From: Porphyromonas catoniae ATCC 51270
GTDB lineage: Bacteria; Bacteroidota; Bacteroidia; Bacteroidales; Porphyromonadaceae
Length of the DNA stretch: 47,524 nucleotides
Assembly: GCF_000565015.1 (NCBI RefSeq)
Contig: NZ_JDFF01000024.1
Coordinates: 230,176 to 277,699 of the forward strand
Direction of reading: 5' to 3'
A program made the position numbers and the translations under genes. Positions 36,203 to 44,470 of the stretch are shown piece after piece. Each line of letters opens with the position of its first letter. The first letter of the stretch is position 1. The notes below the pieces were generated by a model that saw only the letters and a list, made by a program, of their open reading frames with translations, was not told the DNA's origin and searched no databases.

Positions 36203-39200
36203 TTAGTGGTACTCTGCCCAGCTCTTGATTTGAAGAGCTTCGAGGGGGAGTGTACAGAAGGCTGTAATGAAAGCTGAGGCTAGGCGAGCATTCGTCAGCA
36301 GGGGGATATTCAGGTCAATAGCTGCACGACGCAGACGGTAGCCGTTGGTCAGTTCGCCGGCTGTAAGATTTTTATTGATGTTCACCACCATATCAATTTT
36401 CCTTTCGTGAAGGAGTTCTAGAGCCTGAGGGTGCTTCCCTTCGTCTGTCGGCCAAAAGACCAAAGTGGAGGGGATACTATTCTCTGCGAGCATATCGTGT
36501 GTCCCCTGTGTAGCATAGAGGGTATAGCCCTTCTGGTGAAGCAGCAGAGCGGCATCGAGCATATCTACCTTCTGCTTATATCCCCCAGTGGAGAGTAGGA
36601 CGGAACGCTCTGGAATCCGATAGCCCACAGAGAGCATAGACTTGAGAACAGCCTCATTAGTATCATCTCCAAGGCATCCAACTTCTCCAGTACTCATCAT
36701 ATCCACACCCAGTACAGGGTCAGCCTTCTGAAGGCGTGCAAAGGAGAACTGAGAGGCCTTGATACCTACGTAATCGAGATCAAAGGCACTTTTGCTCGGC
36801 TTCTCTACTTCTTCACCCAGCATGATGCGTGTAGCTAGCTCAATGAAGTTTATCTTCAGTACCTTGCTCACGAAGGGGAAGCTACGCGAGGCACGTAGGT
36901 TACACTCAATGACCTTAATTTCGTTGCCCTTGGCAAGGAACTGGATATTAAACGGCCCCGAGATGTGTAGAGCCTCTGCTATCCGACGACTAATACGCTT
37001 AATCCTGCGTACCGTCTCCACATAAAGCTTCTGCCCGGGGAACTGAATCGTCGCATCCCCTGAATGCACACCGGCGAACTCAATATGCTCGCTAATAGCA
37101 TAAGCAATAATCTCTCCACGCTGTGCCACGGCATCAATCTCTACCTCCTTAGCATGCTCTATGAACTGACTCACCACAACAGGATGCTCCTTTGACACAT
37201 CGGCAGCTAGCTCGAGGAAGCGATAGAGCTCCTCTTGGTTGGAGCAAACATTCATTGCTGCCCCCGAAAGGACATAGCTAGGACGCACCAGCACAGGGAA
37301 TCCGACCTCCTCGATGAAACTATCAATATCAGACAGAGAGGTGAGTTCCTGCCAACGAGGCTGATCAATGCCCAGACTATCTAGCATAGCAGAGAACTTA
37401 TGCCTATCCTCGGCATGGTCTATGTCCTCAGCCTGAGTACCAAGAATGGGGATATTCTGCGCATGGAGCTTTAGAGCAAGGTTATTCGGTATCTGACCGC
37501 CCGTGGAAAGGATAACACCTCGTGGAGTCTCTAGCTCAAGGATATCCAACACCCGCTCAAAGGTCAGCTCATCGAAATAGAGGCGGTCGGTGATGTCATA
37601 GTCGGTACTAACAGTCTCTGGGTTATAGTTAATCATCACTGAGTGTAGACCTTGCTTCCGGATAGTCTGTAAGGCATTCACCCCACACCAGTCAAACTCA
37701 ACAGAGCTTCCTATTCGATAGGCACCTGAGCCAAGGACAACGACAGAGCGTCCATCTGCTTCGTAGGTGATGTCGCTCACTGTACCACTATAGGTCAGAT
37801 AGAGGTAGTTGGTCTCAGCTGGATACTCTGCTGCAAGGGTGTCAATCTGCTTAACGACGGGGGTGACACCAAGGCTCTTACGATAGCTACGTACTGCTAG
37901 CAAGTCCCTGTCCTGCACCTTTACCCCCTCCTTGCCAAGGACAAAGCGTGCAATCTGAAAGTCTGAGAAGCCTTGACGCTTGGCACGAAGAAGTGTCTCC
38001 TTCGTCAGCTCTGTCACCTGGTTAGCACGAGAGAGTAAGTGGGAAGTATGCACGATGCTCTGCAGCTTATCGAGGAACCAGCGGTCAATCTTCGTCAGCT
38101 CGTGTATCTGATCTATGGTATAGCCTGCTCGTAGGGCTTGGCTAATAGCGAAGATACGGGTATCAGTAGGGGCACGAAGCGCACCCTCTAGCTCACTTAC
38201 GGGGATTTCTTTACTTCCATTACCTACGAAGCCATGCATCCCCTGCCCAATCATGCGTAGCCCCTTCTGTATGGCTTCCTCAAAGGTACGCCCAATGGCC
38301 ATGACCTCCCCTACGGATTTCATACTACTACCAAGCTCACGAGATACACCATGGAATTTTCCCAAGTCCCAGCGAGGTATCTTACACACCACATAGTCTA
38401 GGGCAGGCTCAAAGAAAGCAGGGGTAGTGCGGGTAACAGAATTCTTCAGTTCAAAGAGACCATAACCAAGCCCTAGCTTTGCCGCAACAAAAGCTAAGGG
38501 GTAGCCCGTTGCCTTGGAGGCAAGGGCGGAAGAGCGAGACAGGCGAGCATTCACCTCGATAACTCGGTAGTCCTCGCTATCAGGGTCTAGGGCATACTGC
38601 ACATTGCACTCCCCTACAATCCCTATATGGCGTACGATACGGATAGCTATTTCTCTTAGCTTATGATATTCATTGTTAGTGAGTGTCTGTGAAGGAGCGA
38701 TGACGATACTCTCCCCCGTATGGATACCAAGGGGATCGAAGTTCTCCATGTTACAGACTGTGATACAATTATCATAGCAGTCTCGTACAACTTCATACTC
38801 CACTTCCTTCCATCCCTTGAGGCTCTTCTCTACCAGTACTTGGGGAGAAAACGAGAAGGCTTTACTGCAGAGTTCATCTAACTCTTGCTCATTGTCACAA
38901 AAACCACTACCTAGTCCCCCCAGAGCGTAGGCTGCACGGATAATCACGGGGTAGCCTAGCTCAGCTGCAGCCCTGCGTGCATCCTCTACACACTCTACGG
39001 CATGGCTCTTGATCGTCTTGACCTCTATCTCATCAAGCTTACGAGCGAAGAGGTCTCGATCCTCTGTGTTCATGATTGCCTCCACTGGTGTACCTAGTAC
39101 CTCTACACCAAACCGAGCTAACACACCACTCTGATGAAGTGCAACACCACAATTTAGCGCAGTCTGCCCTCCGAAGGCAAGGAGGATACCCTGAGGTCGC

Positions 39201-39442
39201 TCCTTCTCTATTACCTTCTCAATAAAGAAAGGTGTAACAGGGAGAAAGTAGATCTCATCGGCTATCCCCTCTGAAGTCTGTACCGTAGCAATATTGGGGT
39301 TTACAAGCACCGTGCGTATCCCCTCCTCTCGCATCGCTTTCAGAGCCTGAGAGCCAGAGTAGTCAAACTCCCCAGCCTCACCTATCTTTAGCGCTCCTGA
39401 GCCTAAGAGTAGTACCTTCTGTAGCTTATTCTTATCAATCAT
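36203..39442 (-). CDS. carB: Carbamoyl-phosphate synthase, large subunit
   Basis: Makes carbamoyl phosphate from bicarbonate, ammonia and two ATP for pyrimidine and arginine synthesis. The 1079 residues contain the two homologous ATP-grasp halves, beginning KVLLLGSGALKIGEAGEFDY and, near residue 560, VVVLGSGAYRIGSSVEFDWC, each followed by its biotin-carboxylase-like phosphorylation site (VIRAAYALGGLGSGFC; VLVRPSYVLSGAAMNV). The C-terminal MGS-like allosteric domain (SVLLSTGGYKQKVDMLDAAL to the end) is present, so regulation by UMP or ornithine is possible. It starts 22 bp after carA. Confidence 0.97.
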   Translation of the reverse strand: MIDKNKLQKVLLLGSGALKIGEAGEFDYSGSQALKAMREEGIRTVLVNPNIATVQTSEGIADEIYFLPVTPFFIEKVIEKERPQGILLAFGGQTALNCGVALHQSGVLARFGVEVLGTPVEAIMNTEDRDLFARKLDEIEVKTIKSHAVECVEDARRAAAELGYPVIIRAAYALGGLGSGFCDNEQELDELCSKAFSFSPQVLVEKSLKGWKEVEYEVVRDCYDNCITVCNMENFDPLGIHTGESIVIAPSQTLTNNEYHKLREIAIRIVRHIGIVGECNVQYALDPDSEDYRVIEVNARLSRSSALASKATGYPLAFVAAKLGLGYGLFELKNSVTRTTPAFFEPALDYVVCKIPRWDLGKFHGVSRELGSSMKSVGEVMAIGRTFEEAIQKGLRMIGQGMHGFVGNGSKEIPVSELEGALRAPTDTRIFAISQALRAGYTIDQIHELTKIDRWFLDKLQSIVHTSHLLSRANQVTELTKETLLRAKRQGFSDFQIARFVLGKEGVKVQDRDLLAVRSYRKSLGVTPVVKQIDTLAAEYPAETNYLYLTYSGTVSDITYEADGRSVVVLGSGAYRIGSSVEFDWCGVNALQTIRKQGLHSVMINYNPETVSTDYDITDRLYFDELTFERVLDILELETPRGVILSTGGQIPNNLALKLHAQNIPILGTQAEDIDHAEDRHKFSAMLDSLGIDQPRWQELTSLSDIDSFIEEVGFPVLVRPSYVLSGAAMNVCSNQEELYRFLELAADVSKEHPVVVSQFIEHAKEVEIDAVAQRGEIIAYAISEHIEFAGVHSGDATIQFPGQKLYVETVRRIKRISRRIAEALHISGPFNIQFLAKGNEIKVIECNLRASRSFPFVSKVLKINFIELATRIMLGEEVEKPSKSAFDLDYVGIKASQFSFARLQKADPVLGVDMMSTGEVGCLGDDTNEAVLKSMLSVGYRIPERSVLLSTGGYKQKVDMLDAALLLHQKGYTLYATQGTHDMLAENSIPSTLVFWPTDEGKHPQALELLHERKIDMVVNINKNLTAGELTNGYRLRRAAIDLNIPLLTNARLASAFITAFCTLPLEALQIKSWAEYH

Positions 39443-39464
39443 TATCTGTCGTATTTAAGGGGGA

Positions 39465-40538
39465 TTAGATGAGACTTAAAAACTCCTCGAAGATAAACAC
39501 CGTATCGGTAGGTCCACTACATGCTTCTGGGTGAAACTGAGCAGAGAAGAAAGGCAGACTTTCATGGCAGATACCTTCATTCGTGCCATCATTGAGGTTA
39601 ACATACTTCTCTCTCCAGCCCTCACCTAGAGTAGAGGTATCTACGGCATACCCATGGTTCTGACTCGTGATATAGCATCTGTTGGTACCCACCTCCCGTA
39701 CAGGTTGGTTATGGCTTCTATGTCCATACTTCATCTTCGTAACCTTTGCCCCAGCAGCAGCAGCGAGGAGCTGATTCCCCATGCATATACCACAGATAGG
39801 CTTCTTACGCTCGAACGCCTTACGAATGTGCTCCACTGTAACCTGACACATATTGGGATCACCTGGCCCATTGGACAGGAACAGGCCATCGAAATCTATT
39901 TGGTTAAAGTCATAGTCCCAAGGTACACGATAGAGCGTCACATCAGGACGAATCAGGTTACGAACGATATTATTCTTAGCTCCACAGTCCACGAGTACGA
40001 CCTTCTTTGGACCATTCCCATAGATAGTAATCTCCTTAGGTGAAGCCTCTGCTACGAGATTACGAGCATTCGGGTCGTCGAAGGGGATATCCTCTCCATC
40101 GTTTAGTATAATCTTCCCCTTCATCGAGCCCTTTTCACGAAGAGTCTTTGCTAGCTCTCGAGTATCAATCCCTGTCAGCCCAAAGACTTTCTCTCTACGT
40201 AGCCATTCGCCGAGAGAGCACTCTGCATTCCAGTGGCTATGCTCCTCTGAGTAGTCCGAGACAACAATACCCAAGGGATGTATCTCATCACTCTCTCGGA
40301 AGTAAGCAATGCCGTTTACATCATGCTTGGGGGAAGGGACACCATAGTTCCCAACCAAGGGATAGGTCATCACCAGTATCTGTCCTCTATAGCTCGGATC
40401 AGTGAAGCTCTCCGTATAGCCTGTCATGGCTGTATTGAAGACCACCTCTCCTGCTACTGGGGCATCATAGCCAAAGGCATACCCCTCGAAACGGCTACCA
40501 TCATCGAGGATCAGTGTTGCACTCTTGTAGTCTAGCAT
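39465..40538 (-). CDS. carA: Carbamoyl-phosphate synthase, small (glutaminase) subunit
   Basis: Supplies ammonia from glutamine to CarB. The 357-residue protein has the N-terminal CPSase-specific domain (LILDDGSRFEGYAFGYDAPV, EVVFNTAMTGYTESFTDPSY) and a class I amidotransferase domain with nucleophile Cys252 in GICMGNQLL and His336 and Glu338 in QFHPEACSG. The residue after CMG is Asn where most enzymes have His (CLGHQ), a small variation seen without obvious loss of the catalytic triad. The gene is preceded by a leader of about 190 nt with hairpins (see 40595-40631). Confidence 0.96.
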   Translation of the reverse strand: MLDYKSATLILDDGSRFEGYAFGYDAPVAGEVVFNTAMTGYTESFTDPSYRGQILVMTYPLVGNYGVPSPKHDVNGIAYFRESDEIHPLGIVVSDYSEEHSHWNAECSLGEWLRREKVFGLTGIDTRELAKTLREKGSMKGKIILNDGEDIPFDDPNARNLVAEASPKEITIYGNGPKKVVLVDCGAKNNIVRNLIRPDVTLYRVPWDYDFNQIDFDGLFLSNGPGDPNMCQVTVEHIRKAFERKKPICGICMGNQLLAAAAGAKVTKMKYGHRSHNQPVREVGTNRCYITSQNHGYAVDTSTLGEGWREKYVNLNDGTNEGICHESLPFFSAQFHPEACSGPTDTVFIFEEFLSLI

Positions 40539-40594
40539 TGGGCTTGTATTTAGAAATAATGAAGGACTTTTATAGCCAAGGTCTTATAAAGAGA

Positions 40595-40631
40595 AAAGCC
40601 GTCTACCAAGCAGAGCTTGACATACGGCTTT
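40595..40631 (-). terminator. Terminator-like hairpin in the argS-carA gap (possible attenuator)
   Basis: An 8-bp stem (40595-40602 with 40624-40631) holds a nested 5-bp stem (40607-40611 with 40615-40619). On the minus strand it is followed by TCTCTTTATAAG. It lies between the only promoter-like element (40743-40736) and carA, so it either ends argS transcription or acts as a carA attenuator. Confidence 0.65.
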
Positions 40632-40649
40632 CTATATCTCTGGACGCTC

Positions 40650-40691
40650 TCAAAGAGCGGTAACCTCAGTGTCATTGAAACGTTTATGCAT
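40650..40691 (-). CDS. Possible 13-residue leader peptide before carA
   Basis: An ATG at 40691 opens MHKRFNDTEVTAL with a TGA stop at 40652-40650. The stop codon lies in the loop and arm of a 6-bp hairpin (CGCTCT/AGAGCG, 40645-40659). It sits about 40 nt after the predicted transcript start and 20 nt before the terminator-like hairpin, the layout of a translation-coupled attenuator. Such short frames arise by chance, so this is tentative. Confidence 0.25.
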   Translation of the reverse strand: MHKRFNDTEVTAL

Positions 40692-40735
40692 GAGTGGCGG
40701 AGCTACTATACTCCGCACCTGCGCACAAAGGTAAC

Positions 40736-40743
40736 AAAAACTC
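40736..40743 (-). promoter_or_regulatory. -7 element (TACCTTTG, minus strand) upstream of carAB
   Basis: TACCTTTG, the form also used before topA, thyA and rpsF, lies 10 bp after the argS stop. No good -33 box is visible. It predicts a carA leader of about 190 nt. Confidence 0.5.
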
Positions 40744-40753
40744 TGTATATACC

Positions 40754-42550
40754 CTACATACGCTCAGGCATCTCGATACCTAACAGAGTAAAACCTGAGG
40801 CAATGGTACGTGCTACCACGGAGGATAAAGCAAGACGGAAGGACTGCACTCTACCATCCTCCTCACGTAGGATGGAGAAGTCATGATAGAACTGGTTATA
40901 CTCCTTCACCAAGTCATATACATAGCTTGCAATAACAGCAGGGCTAAAGCTACGAGCTGCCTCTTGTACCACCTCTGCATACTCAGCAATGAGGGCAATG
41001 AGCGACACCTCCTTCTCTGAGATCTTTAGATTGGAGGGGAGATGATCAGGGATCACAAGACCTTGCTCCTCTGCCCTACGTAGCACACTACGGATACGAG
41101 CATAGGTGTACTGGATGAAGGAGCCAGTGTTCCCATTAAAGTCAATACTTTCCTCTGGATTGAAGATCATATTCTTCTTGGGGTCTACCTTCAGGATGAA
41201 GTACTTCAGAGATCCAAGCCCAACACGGCGTGCAACCTCATGTGCCTCCTCGGGTGACATATCTTTAGCCTTACCTTGCTCATGGGCAATCTGTAAAGCG
41301 GTCTCAGTCATCTCATCCATCAGGTCATCAGCATCTACTACTGTACCCTCACGGCTCTTCATCTTCCCATTGGGTAGCTCTACCATCCCATAGCTAAAGT
41401 GGACAAGCCCCTTACCGAAGGCATAGCCTAGACGATCGAGCAGAAGTGAGAGCACCTTGAAGTGATACTCCTGCTCATTACCGACGACGTAGACCATCTT
41501 ATCAATAGGATACTTGTCAAAGCGCATCTTTGCTGTACCAATATCCTGCGTGATATAGACAGAAGTACCATCTGAGCGAAGGAGTATCTTACGGTCTAGT
41601 CCTTCTGCTGTAAAGTCTGCCCACACAGAGCCATCTGGATCTTGGACAAACTTTCCTTCTTTCAGTCCGCGAAGTACCTCTTGCTTACCCAGCAAATAGG
41701 TCTCAGACTCATAGTAAATCTCATCAAAGCTTACCCCCATACGCTTGTAGGTCTCATCGAAGCCAGCGTAGACCCAAGAGTTCATCATACGCCATAGAGC
41801 CACAACCTCTGCATCCCCCTCTTCCCATCGGCGTAATAATGCACGAGCCTCTGCCATGAGAGGCGAGGCTGCTTCAGCTTCCTCCTTCGTCTTACCCTCT
41901 TGAGACATCAGGGCTGCGACCTCTGCCTTATAATGCTTATCGAAGAGGACGTAAAAGTCTCCAATCAGGTGGTCACCCTTCTTACCCGTGCTCTCGGGCG
42001 TAGCACCATTCCCCCAACGCATCCAAGCAAGCATTGACTTGCAGATATGAATACCTCGGTCGTTAACTATGTTGGTCTTGAAGACCTTGTTACCTGTTGC
42101 CTCAAGGATCTTCGAGATACTATATCCCAGCAGATTGTTACGCACATGCCCTAGGTGTAGTGGCTTGTTGGTGTTGGGAGAGGAATACTCAACCATAACG
42201 AAGGGTGCATCATCCTTTGCTCGCTGATGACCAAAGTCTTCGTCTAATCGAATGCTATTGAACTCCTCAAGCCATGCTGAGGGAGCAATCGTAAGGTTAA
42301 GAAAACCCTTGACAACTTGTATCCCTGTGACCAAAGGGGAGTGCTCCAAGAGGTATGCCCCTAGCTCCTCAGCAGTAGCCTCGGGACTCTTACGTGAGAT
42401 CTTGAGCAAAGGAAAGGTAACGAGCGTCCATTGCCCCTCAAACTCTGCTCGGGTCTTCTGTAGCTGTAGCTTGCTAAGCTCTACATGTTGTCCGTAGAGC
42501 GTCTCTACGGCTGTGCTCAGCGACTGCTGTAGGGATGATATGATCGACAT
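40754..42550 (-). CDS. argS: Arginine-tRNA ligase
   Basis: Class I synthetase charging tRNA-Arg. The 598 residues include the HIGH-type motif HLGH at 132-135 in SSPNTNKPLHLGHVRNNLLG, the KMSK-like KMKSREG near residue 397 (ArgRS often lacks a strict KMSK), and the C-terminal DALR anticodon domain starting about QYTYARIRSVLRRAEEQG and ending LLGIEMPERM. It lies between the ribosomal protein operon and carAB on the same strand; a strong hairpin upstream (42603-42643) separates it from rplI. Confidence 0.96.
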   Translation of the reverse strand: MSIISSLQQSLSTAVETLYGQHVELSKLQLQKTRAEFEGQWTLVTFPLLKISRKSPEATAEELGAYLLEHSPLVTGIQVVKGFLNLTIAPSAWLEEFNSIRLDEDFGHQRAKDDAPFVMVEYSSPNTNKPLHLGHVRNNLLGYSISKILEATGNKVFKTNIVNDRGIHICKSMLAWMRWGNGATPESTGKKGDHLIGDFYVLFDKHYKAEVAALMSQEGKTKEEAEAASPLMAEARALLRRWEEGDAEVVALWRMMNSWVYAGFDETYKRMGVSFDEIYYESETYLLGKQEVLRGLKEGKFVQDPDGSVWADFTAEGLDRKILLRSDGTSVYITQDIGTAKMRFDKYPIDKMVYVVGNEQEYHFKVLSLLLDRLGYAFGKGLVHFSYGMVELPNGKMKSREGTVVDADDLMDEMTETALQIAHEQGKAKDMSPEEAHEVARRVGLGSLKYFILKVDPKKNMIFNPEESIDFNGNTGSFIQYTYARIRSVLRRAEEQGLVIPDHLPSNLKISEKEVSLIALIAEYAEVVQEAARSFSPAVIASYVYDLVKEYNQFYHDFSILREEDGRVQSFRLALSSVVARTIASGFTLLGIEMPERM

Positions 42551-42602
42551 TTTAGTCTGTATCTATTTAAATAGGTCGTCCTCGTAAGGGAGATATAGTG
42601 AA

Positions 42603-42643
42603 GCGGGGACACTGTGAGGTAACATGGCCTCCAGTGTCCCCGC
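42603..42643 (-). terminator. Terminator of the rpsF-rpsR-rplI operon
   Basis: A perfect 11-bp G+C-rich stem (42603-42613 with 42633-42643) with an inner GAGG/CCTC stem lies 36 bp after the rplI stop. No long T-run follows. Confidence 0.75.
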
Positions 42644-42678
42644 ACTATTCACCTAAATTGCACGAGCAAATGCTCGTC

Positions 42679-43206
42679 TTAGTTTGCTTCTGCTTCGGTA
42701 GCTTCTTCTGCCTTTGGTTCTTCTGCAACCTTAGGTTCTTCAGCCTTCTTATCAGCCTTAGGAGCATCGGAGAGCACCTCTACGGGGATCTCGATAGCCA
42801 CCTCCTTGTGCAGACGAATCGTAGCGATATAGTTACCTACCTCCTTGATCGTCTTGATGAAGATGTGCTTACGCTCGGTCTCTAGCCCTAGCTTAGCTAG
42901 CTCAGCAGCGATCTCAGCTCCTGTAACGGATCCATAGAGACTGCCTGTAGCCACGTTGGTATGGGCTGTGATGGAGAGGCGGACACCCTCGTACTTCTTC
43001 GAGCGTTCCTCTGCTTCCTTCTTAATAGCAGCGATCTTATGAGCGCGCTGACGGAGGTTCTCGGCAAGGATCTTCTTCGCAGCTTCTGTAGCGATGATAG
43101 CCTTACCTGTGGGGATTAGAAAGTTGCGACCGTAGCCGTTCTTTACTGTGACGATATCGTCCTTGTAGCCGAGTCCGACTACGTCTTCTTTCAAAATAAC
43201 TTCCAT
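42679..43206 (-). CDS. rplI: 50S ribosomal protein L9
   Basis: Elongated two-domain protein at the base of the L1 stalk. The N-terminal 23S-binding part has MEVILKEDVVGLGYKDDIVT and GYGRNFLIPTGKAI (family signature); the C-terminal RNA-binding domain ends near IRLHKEVAIEIPVEVL. The 175 residues include an acidic Ala/Glu/Lys-rich tail of about 27 residues (APKADKKAEEPKVAEEPKAE...), absent from E. coli L9 but common in Bacteroidetes. Third gene of the operon, 57 bp after rpsR. Confidence 0.96.
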   Translation of the reverse strand: MEVILKEDVVGLGYKDDIVTVKNGYGRNFLIPTGKAIIATEAAKKILAENLRQRAHKIAAIKKEAEERSKKYEGVRLSITAHTNVATGSLYGSVTGAEIAAELAKLGLETERKHIFIKTIKEVGNYIATIRLHKEVAIEIPVEVLSDAPKADKKAEEPKVAEEPKAEEATEAEAN

Positions 43207-43263
43207 TGTATTCTGTCTCCTCTGGGTTTATTCTTTAACTATTGTCTAAGGTAGTCTTACGAA

Positions 43264-43533
43264 CTACTTAGCCATGTTGTCGGTCACGTAGGGTAGCAGA
43301 GCTAGGTGGCGAGCACGCTTTACAGCCTGTGCCACACGACGCTGAAACTTTAGGCTTGTACCCGTGATGCGACGTGGAAGGATCTTACCCTGCTCGTTGA
43401 GGAAACGCTTGAGGAACTCAGGATCCTTGTAGTCGATATACTTGATGCCAGTCTTCTTGAAGCGGCAGTACTTCTTCTTTTTACTATCTACCGTCAGCGG
43501 TGTGAGGTAGCGTACTTCTGTTGATGCAGCCAT
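43264..43533 (-). CDS. rpsR: 30S ribosomal protein S18
   Basis: Small-subunit protein that pairs with S6 on the platform. The 89-residue protein carries the S18 core [40 protein letters not shown] and [19 protein letters not shown]. The standard S6-S18-L9 gene order is kept, with 23 bp between rpsF and rpsR. Confidence 0.97.
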   Translation of the reverse strand: MAASTEVRYLTPLTVDSKKKKYCRFKKTGIKYIDYKDPEFLKRFLNEQGKILPRRITGTSLKFQRRVAQAVKRARHLALLPYVTDNMAK

Positions 43534-43556
43534 TGTTTGTGCTAGTCTTTTGTGGG

Positions 43557-43886
43557 TTACGCCTTGCGGCTTCTTCTCTTCTCTGCGTAAGCGTGTGCGA
43601 ACTTGTCCTGACGGAACGTCAAGAAGCGCAGCACAGACTCGTCACGACGGAACTGTGTTTCCAGCGTAGCGATTGTCTCGGGCTGTGCCTTGAACTCGAG
43701 GAACTGATAGTAGCCTGTCGACTTCTTAGCTATCGAATAGGCGAGCTTCTTGAGCCCCCAGTTCTCTTCGTTCACGATCTCAGCGCCTTCGCTCTGGAGT
43801 ACATCAACGAACTTTGCGACCGCTTCCTTTACCTGAGCTTCAGATAAATCGGGAGTAAGAATGAAAACGGTTTCGTAGTTATTCAT
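43557..43886 (-). CDS. rpsF: 30S ribosomal protein S6
   Basis: First gene of the S6-S18-L9 operon. The 109 residues begin [20 protein letters not shown] and contain [20 protein letters not shown], typical for S6; there is no acidic C-terminal extension, the end being basic ([10 protein letters not shown]). A full promoter (TTTG, 20 bp, TACCTTTG) lies at 43955-43924, giving a leader of about 30 nt. Confidence 0.96.
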   Translation of the reverse strand: MNNYETVFILTPDLSEAQVKEAVAKFVDVLQSEGAEIVNEENWGLKKLAYSIAKKSTGYYQFLEFKAQPETIATLETQFRRDESVLRFLTFRQDKFAHAYAEKRRSRKA

Positions 43887-43923
43887 TTCTCTTTCTATTT
43901 GTGAGAGTTAAAAATATCGGGTG

Positions 43924-43955
43924 CAAAGGTACGCAAATATCCTTCACCCTCCAAA
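43924..43955 (-). promoter_or_regulatory. Promoter of the rpsF operon
   Basis: On the minus strand TTTG (43955-43952), 20 bp, and TACCTTTG (43931-43924) match the Bacteroidetes consensus nearly perfectly, as expected for a ribosomal protein operon. Confidence 0.8.
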
Positions 43956-44074
43956 CGCCTATTCCTATGCACCTTACCTCACCCTCTACTCGCTCTCTAC
44001 CGAACTTCTACCTGACCCTTCTTATCTAGAGGACAAAGCAACTCTATTTCAACGGATAAAGACCAAGCAGAGAA

Positions 44075-44184
44075 ACCCACCCGTGGGTTTTGCTCCAAAC
44101 CCATGCATGGGTCTGCTTGGAAACCCATGCATGCATTCCAAGGCGAACCCATGCATGGGGTTCTGAGCAGACCCACCATGCCCA
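44075..44184. repeat. Tandem palindrome array, family D copy 2 (5 units)
   Basis: Units start at 44075, 44099, 44123, 44147 and 44171, an exact 24-bp step. The second is a perfect ACCCATGCATGGGT; the others are variants (ACCCACCCGTGGGT, ACCCATGCATGCAT, ACCCATGCATGGGG, ACCCACCATGCCCA). The entry sequence AGAAACCCA is shared with the array at 23005. It lies between the divergent rpsF and rluB promoters. Short frames read through it on both strands are repeat artefacts. Confidence 0.88.
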
Positions 44185-44294
44185 TCTAGGAGCGAGGATA
44201 ACGCCTCCCCTCAAACACCCCCTTTCACCTGCAAAGCTCCCCTATACTTCACCCTTTGGATTTCCCTCTATATAAACGATATAAAGATTATTCA

Positions 44295-44302
44295 TATCTT
44301 TG
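44295..44302 (+). promoter_or_regulatory. -7 element (TATCTTTG) before rluB
   Basis: TATCTTTG lies 168 bp before the rluB ATG, giving an unusually long leader for this window. Confidence 0.6.
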
Positions 44303-44308
44303 CCTAAG

Positions 44309-44470
44309 CTAAAAAGCGGTATGTCTGTACACGCCATGACACTCCTAGATGTGAAATCCCAGAGGGTAAGCCAAGAGTGCCACTGCAGGCTGACGCCATA
44401 GGCCAGAGGGGAACCGTGAGGTTGTCCTCAACACTCAATCTTTAGTACGTATTTAATACAGACCCAGAAC
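44309..44470 (+). ncRNA. Long structured 5' leader of rluB (possible cis-regulatory RNA)
   Basis: About 160 nt lie between the predicted transcript start and rluB. Local hairpins can be drawn at about 44316-44334 (GCG-GTA/TAC-CGC), AGCC...TGC-CACT-GCA...GGCT in the middle, and GTGAGG-TTGT-CCTCA near 44420. The sequence does not match any riboswitch I know; a GCCACTG and GTGAAATCC recall parts of the cobalamin class, but order and ending do not fit. Confidence 0.3.

Noticed and set aside
43997-44275. Short frames with repeated CMG or THAW-like peptides
   Set aside because: They are translations of the 24-bp palindrome array in different frames and strands.
44339-44430. Cobalamin riboswitch or SRP RNA in the rluB leader
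   Set aside because: Fragments such as GCCACTG and GGGGAACC occur, but the conserved order and the CCTGCC end of the cobalamin class, and the GGAA/AGCAG pairing of SRP RNA, are missing.
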